From: Klebsiella pneumoniae | Lineage (GTDB): Bacteria; Pseudomonadota; Gammaproteobacteria; Pseudomonadales; UBA5518 | Reading direction: 5' to 3' | NCBI GenBank assembly: GCA_945862145.1 | Contig: CAMAXE010000019.1 | Location: forward strand, 31,817 to 95,816 | Length of the DNA stretch: 64,000 nucleotides | In this document: piece by piece, positions 61,201-64,000 of the stretch | How positions within the stretch are numbered: the first letter of the stretch is position 1 | Layout of the letters: the number at the start of each line of letters is the position of its first letter | Translations under genes and position numbers: made by a program | Notes under the pieces: model-generated | Seen by the model: only the letters and a program-made list of their open reading frames with translations | What the model was told of the DNA's origin: nothing | Database searches by the model: none

Positions 61201-64000
61201 GTGATCGCCGGCAGCCCGTTGATGAGCATGGGAATGCCGTTCGGGTCGAGGCTCGCCTCCCCGACCAAGCGCTCGCTCACCAAGCCCCGCGCGTTCTTGC
61301 GCGTGATCGTCACCATGCCAGTGGCGTCCAGCACCCACACCTGATCGCCGGCGGCGTCGTAGCCGTAGCGGGTGCTGTTGCCTTCTGCGTCCGTCATCCT
61401 GATCAGGCGGTTCTCGGCGTCATGGGCATAGCGCGTGATGCGCTCCTGCCCCGCGATACCCGCGGCCTCGGTCTTGACCGTGAGGTTGTCGTTGTTGTCG
61501 TACGCGTAGCGCACCGACACCATCTGGCCCTGGAACAGAATGCCGGTGTCTTCCTGCAGCAGGCGGTTTTTGGCGTCGTAGCTGTAGGTGACGGTGTAGG
61601 CGCTTGCGGTGCCTTCGGCGTAGGTGATGCTCTTCTTGAGACCGCCGTCCCAGGTGTGGACGGTGCGCATGCCCACCGCGTTCACGTAGAGCTGCAGCTC
61701 GCCGTTGGCGTAGTAGCTCCAGGTCTCCTCGCGCAGGATGGTATGCGTGGCATCTGCCGCGTCTTCCACCGTCTTGCGCGTCAGCCTGTCGCTGCCGCCC
61801 TCGTATTCGTAGCGCGTAAGGCGGCCTGCGGCGGTGGTTTCCGAGCGCAGCCGCGTGCCGCCCTGGTCGTAGGTGTAGGTGGTGGTGCGCGCGGTGGCGG
61901 TGCCCGACGCCTCTACTTTGACCAGCACATTGCCCACAGCGTTCAGCGTGTAGGTGGTGACTACGCCCGCGGCGTCTACCTGGCGGATGATCCGGTCGTT
62001 GCTGTCGTAGCCCAGCGTGCCTTCGCTGCGAGCGGTGGTAGCCGCCGTGCGCGTCGTGCTGCCTGTGGGGTTGCCTGCGGCATCGTAGCTGTAGGTGGTT
62101 ATCAGCCCTTCGCTGTCAGTGCGCGTGACGAGGCGGTTCATGCTGTCCCAGGTGGATTGCGTTACCCGCGCGGTGTCGTCCCCCCGCGGAAGAGGTACGC
62201 TGCCGTCCGCAGCGAGCGCGTACACGCCGTTGTATTCGTAACGGGCGGTCTCGTTGCCCGCCGCGTCGTACTGGTAGACCGTGAGGTAGCCGGCCTCGCT
62301 CAGGCTTCGCACCACGCGGTTGTCCGCATCATAGGCAAAGTACTGTGCGCCGCCCTCGGGGCTGATAACCGACAGCAGGTTGCCTACCGCGTCGTAGGTC
62401 TGCGTCGTGACGCCGAGCCCCGCGTCATAGGAGGCGCTGAGAAGCCGGTTAATGGCATCGTATGCATAGGTGGTGGTGTTGCCAGGCTCATCCGTGCGCG
62501 AGATGACATTGCCGACCGCATCGTAGTAGCGCGTCTCTTGGATTCCTGTCCCTGTACCCGCGCTTTGTTCTCTGATCCTGGTCGTTTCGCGACCGAGCAG
62601 GTCGTAGGTGTAGAGCGTGACGATCCCGTTGTCGTCCAACTCCAACAAGTCGTCCAGCGCGTCATAGCGGAACGCGCGATAACTGCCGTCCGTTCCCTGC
62701 TCGCGTGTGATCCTGCCCAGCTTGTCATGGGTGTACTGCATGACAGTCGCAGTGCCCGTGCCGTTGCCGAACTTCACGGTGGTTGAGGCCACCCAAGCCG
62801 GGTTGGCAGCGTCGTAGGTGTAGCTGGTCTTGATCCCGTTGTTTGCGCTGAATCCGTTGACGAAGTTAGGGATGAAATAGGCTTCGAGGTTAACTCGACC
62901 CCATACCTGACCGTCCGGGAATTGCGCGGTTATGGTTGATCTGGGCTTGGCAACCAGGCTGTATTCCAGACGGTTTCCGCGATCATAAATATTGAACGTC
63001 ATGACCCTGTTGGGATCTTCGACAACGATGAGATTCGAGAACGCATCGTAGAAATACCGTGTGCTCTGGCCTGCGGCATCCACCACTTTGATCTGGCGAT
63101 TCAGCCTGTCGTAACTGAGGTTTGTAGTGCGGTCTTTGGCGTTGGTGGCCGGCACGGGTTTCGTGCCAGGCGTGTAGCCGGTAAGCGCGGTTTCGTACTG
63201 CGTCTGCTGCGTGACATTGCCTACGGCGTCGTAGACATACGCCGTGGCGTAGCCCAGCGCATCGACCGCGAGCGTGAGGCGGTTGTTCGCGTCGAAGTAC
63301 GCCGTGCTCTTGTTGCCCTTGGCATCTTCCACCACCGTACGGTTGCCGACAGCGTCGTAGCTGTAACGGGTCACAAAACCCAGCGCATCGGTCATCGTCG
63401 TGACGCGGTCGAGCGCGTCATAGGACATGACCGTCGTGCGGTCTTTGGCGTTAGTTGCGGGCGTGGGCTTGGTGCCCGCGGTGTAGCCGGTCAGCTTCGT
63501 CTCGTACTGCATGCGCTGCGTGACGTTCCCAACAGCGTCATAGACGTAGGTGGTGGCATAGCCCTCCGCATCCACCGTGAGCGACTGGCGGTTATTCGCG
63601 TCGTAGTAGAAGGTGCTGCTGCGGTCTTTGGCGTTGGTCAGCAGCGTGGGCTTCACCGCCAGATTCACCGGCAGGCTGAGGGATGTGGCGTACTGCGTCT
63701 GCTGCGTGACATTACCCACGGCGTCGTAGACGTAGCCCGTGGCGTAGCCCAGCGCATCCACACTGAGCGACAGACGGTTGTTGGCGTCAAAGTAGGCGCT
63801 GATGCTGCGGTCTGCAGCACTGTTCACGGGCACGGGCTTCACGGCCAGACTCACCGGCAGGCTGAGGGCCGTGGCGTACTGCGTCTGCTGCGTGACATTG
63901 CCCACGGCGTCGTAGAGGTAGCCCGTGGCGTAGCTCAACTCGTCCACCGAGAGCGTCAGGCGGTTGTTGGCATCGAAGTAGAACGTGGTCTTGCGGTCTT
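52221..64000 (-). CDS. Giant RHS/YD-repeat protein with C-terminal LysM, hydrophobic segment and helical repeat tail; 5' end beyond window
   Basis: Single open frame of >3900 aa; dozens of YD repeats (YxYDAxGNxxxxxxxxGxxxxYxYD); frame stays open to base 64000 (KDRKTTFYFDANNRLTLS upstream of the track's first start). Confidence 0.93.
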   Translation of the reverse strand, partial: DRKTTFYFDANNRLTLSVDELSYATGYLYDAVGNVTQQTQYATALSLPVSLAVKPVPVNSAADRSISAYFDANNRLSLSVDALGYATGYVYDAVGNVTQQTQYATSLSLPVNLAVKPTLLTNAKDRSSTFYYDANNRQSLTVDAEGYATTYVYDAVGNVTQRMQYETKLTGYTAGTKPTPATNAKDRTTVMSYDALDRVTTMTDALGFVTRYSYDAVGNRTVVEDAKGNKSTAYFDANNRLTLAVDALGYATAYVYDAVGNVTQQTQYETALTGYTPGTKPVPATNAKDRTTNLSYDRLNRQIKVVDAAGQSTRYFYDAFSNLIVVEDPNRVMTFNIYDRGNRLEYSLVAKPRSTITAQFPDGQVWGRVNLEAYFIPNFVNGFSANNGIKTSYTYDAANPAWVASTTVKFGNGTGTATVMQYTHDKLGRITREQGTDGSYRAFRYDALDDLLELDDNGIVTLYTYDLLGRETTRIREQSAGTGTGIQETRYYDAVGNVISRTDEPGNTTTYAYDAINRLLSASYDAGLGVTTQTYDAVGNLLSVISPEGGAQYFAYDADNRVVRSLSEAGYLTVYQYDAAGNETARYEYNGVYALAADGSVPLPRGDDTARVTQSTWDSMNRLVTRTDSEGLITTYSYDAAGNPTGSTTRTAATTARSEGTLGYDSNDRIIRQVDAAGVVTTYTLNAVGNVLVKVEASGTATARTTTYTYDQGGTRLRSETTAAGRLTRYEYEGGSDRLTRKTVEDAADATHTILREETWSYYANGELQLYVNAVGMRTVHTWDGGLKKSITYAEGTASAYTVTYSYDAKNRLLQEDTGILFQGQMVSVRYAYDNNDNLTVKTEAAGIAGQERITRYAHDAENRLIRMTDAEGNSTRYGYDAAGDQVWVLDATGMVTITRKNARGLVSERLVGEASLDPNGIPMLINGLPAITSARGGIKTSYTYDVAKPALVASMTVAFADGTGDAHTTRYTYDALDRQNTVTDAEGFTSSYSYDDFGNLRSVTVGSYAITSGQPGFDQAKANRAHPQTTTFVYDAADNLIQSVDGNGNATNATYDVLGYKQTVTSGVKTSTSTSQLHSFTTEYDWYADGTLKEQRDADGGITRIVRNSLGLQTRVSVLQRYGYESVYSGNGGYTVVQVEVGSITDFTYLTGKRLHTETTSSGTSTVVKTIAYDAFGNITGNTLASAQASYVRATSMRYDRLDRLSSQLDPMGGTTAYTYDAAGNLKSVTDANGAVTRYYYDDYNRLRAEIDAEGYLTVYTRDAFGNCIAKTLWSSKPGGVTDTAYTPGISANDRLTRYTFDGNNTLRTQTEPSGLKKTWTYDGAGNLKTAVSSVTNAAKALYDVTESLADRTESWSYDNAGQLIGYVSVDAVVESFTHDSAGNQIQERITNPGQLKNGQSEPVHITDYTYDAMNRLTSWDSGTLRRAFSYDVAGNKIEEQDGLNQATTYNYDLLNQLVEVRDAEGVKRGFSYHAYGQIESEFVYDGDTKVVQRIYEYDRNNRLIKETGPTYDTYNVDAQGAGTATANDSGVTTYAYDAVGNLKTRTDERGFVTTSWYDKRGSVIATLSGELILQRFSYNAFNELATLSTDRKPGGTSGQGVSRSSATPPGLSDPIIITNTLDTMGHVTRTTYPIIAVTSVDPVTRAVTVTQAQPFESSAYDAWGNLVRSTDRNGNISYAFFDARGRVTAAVDGDGYLTQTAYDSHGNVVLQTRYATPVVVSTEARPTNPASGQTQIVTRVYNAENQLIREISPEVNTESGLVRANTTFLYDAAGNLVQKTFDVVSTSLQRSESYTYDNVNRLASVKSEEGVLNVLTRDYLGNVTSRYQYSNPEGLAVKNKFVDKETRYTYNRAGLLIRESEWVYGEDPASGTNGEQWFSTLYSYDIAGNKTRKEVGDIDQNGALKPVDVPGAEGASARVFESFWRYNEAGKEILSAEADERRSTGVFLAGARRFTEYNTSGRITKTWQADPAAPTVKYKLFELEYNAIGAVINSNAGDGIWRQFGVDAAGNRVLTRGTGTKNDTTGALVVYDFYDARGNKTRHVNEIGAITETVFDYLGRVTARKLPGSLANSLNTTTYTYDSAGNLVSEVNPAGVSQTHYYNLRGQKVLSVFGEGNKQRWLYVDTTGHMKETWFEDVSGSKLTSSLQKFTTDSFGRITRVYHGLSAVADYDFDQRDNTRSVREIRWTVGDVIIESYSTFYWYDSLGNQILMRDGAGNFFAKAYNALGLVVAEFDWGRVYDTLAYNGANYDTLPTNIVASAGPTNRAEALSQPFLRGSKGLIYDVFGNILVDVDEGVTNTYTDYGRKKTSATTGVAIKSLTFSYDRLGRLEKEEGTSSYVVLSFVSLGAAPFQVRQTAAIYTQYQYDDASRVIKIHDRALKTLTEYEYDFANNKTAEWFGDGADDNAIAIGQRVSSINKIRYTKTVYDTGNRVVSQREWLSGFEVRYSYDLNNRISRRDTYYVEPGQFGQTQGAINLLDRFSFSYDAANRVLYDGEYTYTYDSQGRRASALKNGERAATTYTYSNSGLLKSSTQNTYKYADEADFTVSADGLTVTWVDHGLVEGEDIFFSGETRDYLVYVLTKDTFQIRENPDQVNPSLVPGSIVIGSSIYRIPGVTIRAGTLTTGTWTYDGAGNIAITTFTVREPPEIPGYLGSPKEDQATIYTRDAAGRVWKTVSGWSTTQSVLDNLGNAVQTLVYFNSREEDQDYVSRTTLYYENGDQYLALGLIDNVRGSGAPETASVEFDAQGRRVTSPESGVSTTYEYDSTGSVLEVTASGVSTRYLYANGQRWGEYTVPATGAVTDFTAYSISRQPGDEFPRISTDRHTVQEGETLRSIAAQYFGSADLWYVIAEANGLSGTETLQRGHTLQIPATTANEYRTAGTFLPAKGLVGVATPVPTAAEPDECTKIATIVAVVLIAIAAVILTVVTAGAAAPAGALLIVGASASVATLFIVGAVIGAVIGAAIAFAASAISQALLVNAGLQSGFDWEQVAVDTLVGGLAGALSGGAATFANLAKLGKVAALSKPLNAAATIAETALDVAAEAAGQAILNNGQVPNPEYLGIAAAGGALGGVIEAAVDVAKAVKKSRALSRAVKASTAALDSQSPLRIADDPNLGRRFEAAVVQGGREEQLAFLKAARGLKNLDASSDKARLEADRIQRVFVNDEKSLNAAIARGEAPIGERNLEINLPGLGRTPLQENAPLSPEWFKGLTQAEETVAKSLKQDFLGNWTGNLRANKASNFYLPEALPTPVAPGRLGRFAASAKAEAANRWRGTGEFFSARFSGAASAWGSVRSGAASARGSVSRVPGRIGDFVSGKIASYKANAAMKKSEKLDDLRKWNDGVELNRFMKEEVVGDRTVVNADGEVQLAQDWRSDRLDRIMENPNAYAALKSFNKDSKVPLDELDFLDELSAYRNIPDLDLKVAKGKEINDRFIRGGAKNMVGEVPGARGVNTIRAMTDKDAEYVGSAGWVEELGYVEMAVKKELKTLLTQDGDFGLKPFLSKDFTEGLNDPFAPGRLGRFAASAKGAVAATRASARASEAAAAAATRSRGLQRANDVEMFTDSRITPQTILRLFNDADVGPGLRKAVTADARGATQVKFLADVSRLKSVAPNQQDAIARGIVDTYIRDLNALNLKSELLRAFAKKFDEAGQKYSIGMFDKPETDVARGMVQNGIPSSSNLREFRKSDKVKAFALRLGEEQFKSPLDRLAAASPMVRSKSAQNALSAGYFDNQAAARATEFARFNIENASSPGDQFYAAWDNPQLQKSVRDASSVGGKFQDETYVFALATRDYQRARLAGNAQGVTDALDKLSERITQRASTPYAGSGFDDLNAPEEVLAVNMNQKADELFNRAIHNREYDVLDRTLPVAVNKLLAADSIRQADRFTNFGKFLDNNRLIGANLPNNPEVAEVNKLLGIFGS
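52280..52721 (-). other. C-terminal helical module D of RHS tail (RGS-like candidate)
   Basis: FYAAWDNPQLQKSVRDASSVGGKFQDETYVFALATRDYQRARLAGNAQGVTDALDKLSERITQRAS... Confidence 0.4.
52895..53295 (-). other. Helical module C of RHS tail (RGS-like candidate)
   Basis: TPQTILRLFNDADVGPGLRKAVTADARGATQVKFLADVSRLKSVAPNQQDAIARGIVDTYIRDLNALNLKSELLRAFAKKFDEAGQKYSIGMFD... Confidence 0.5.
53408..53449. repeat. 42-bp intragenic repeat, copy 1 (encodes GRLGRFAASAK linker)
   Basis: ccttggcagaggctgcaaaccgacccaatcggcctggcgcaa; one mismatch to 54194-54235. Confidence 0.9.
53470..53862 (-). other. Helical module B of RHS tail (RGS-like candidate)
   Basis: LDRIMENPNAYAALKSFNKDSKVPLDELDFLDELSAYRNIPDLDLKVAKGKEINDRFI... 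Confidence 0.5.
54194..54235. repeat. 42-bp intragenic repeat, copy 2 (encodes GRLGRFAASAK linker)
   Basis: ccttggcagaggctgcaaaccgacccaagcggcctggcgcaa. Confidence 0.9.
54270..54675 (-). other. Helical module A of RHS tail (RGS-like candidate)
   Basis: LRIADDPNLGRRFEAAVVQGGREEQLAFLKAARGLKNLDASSDKARLEADRIQRVFV... Confidence 0.5.
55380..55530 (-). other. LysM domain within RHS protein
   Basis: HTVQEGETLRSIAAQYFGSADLWYVIAEANGLSGTETLQRGHTLQIPA matches LysM consensus. Confidence 0.85.
63100..64000 (-). repeat. Near-identical ~200-bp tandem repeats encoding YD units of the RHS protein
   Basis: Recurring DANNRLTLAVDALGYATAYVYDAVGNVTQQTQYETALTGYTPGTKPVPATNAKDRTT-type blocks at protein and DNA level. 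Confidence 0.8.

Noticed and set aside
60762-62786. 674-aa plus-strand ORF and 59574-60569 plus ORF
   Set aside because: Mirror frames of the YD repeats (repeated V/G/A-rich pattern is the reverse complement of YDAxGN); not independent genes

Overview
High-GC (apparently gammaproteobacterial) chromosomal window, read by eye from sequence and the ORF track. From left to right it contains: (1) a phosphorelay/NO-sensing locus (hybrid kinase C-terminus, a Cache/HisKA protein with no ATPase domain, a REC-PAS-kinase, an H-NOX protein and its partner kinase); (2) an mlaFEDCB-type lipid transport operon; (3) DUF3604, SelO, MFS, Ldh2-family, SDR, EthD, hybrid kinase, NTF2-like, Zn-ADH and two tandem P450 genes; (4) a Phd/RelE-type toxin-antitoxin pair, GlcG/HbpS, an esterase, RND adaptor plus pump, DUF1295 and a YghU-like GST; (5) a 1000-aa ABC permease fused to alternating solute-binding lobes; (6) an aminotransferase, M61 peptidase and threonine aldolase; (7) a ~3.8 kb insertion bounded by a 45-bp direct repeat, carrying IS remnants and an AT-rich di-haem cytochrome c gene; (8) a molybdopterin oxidoreductase, a propeller lipoprotein, a PyrD-PyrK-like fusion, and a tandem pair of membrane histidine kinases (one lacking its phospho-acceptor His) with a LuxR-type regulator; (9) REP-like palindromes; and (10) a giant RHS/YD-repeat gene running off the right edge. 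The RHS tail carries a LysM, a hydrophobic glycine-rich segment and four helical modules that look RGS-like. The strongest candidates for something undescribed are the RHS tail with RGS-like repeats, the out-of-phase multi-lobe SBP-permease, the pseudokinase pair, and the direct-repeat-bounded insertion. No tRNA, rRNA or CRISPR array was recognised.
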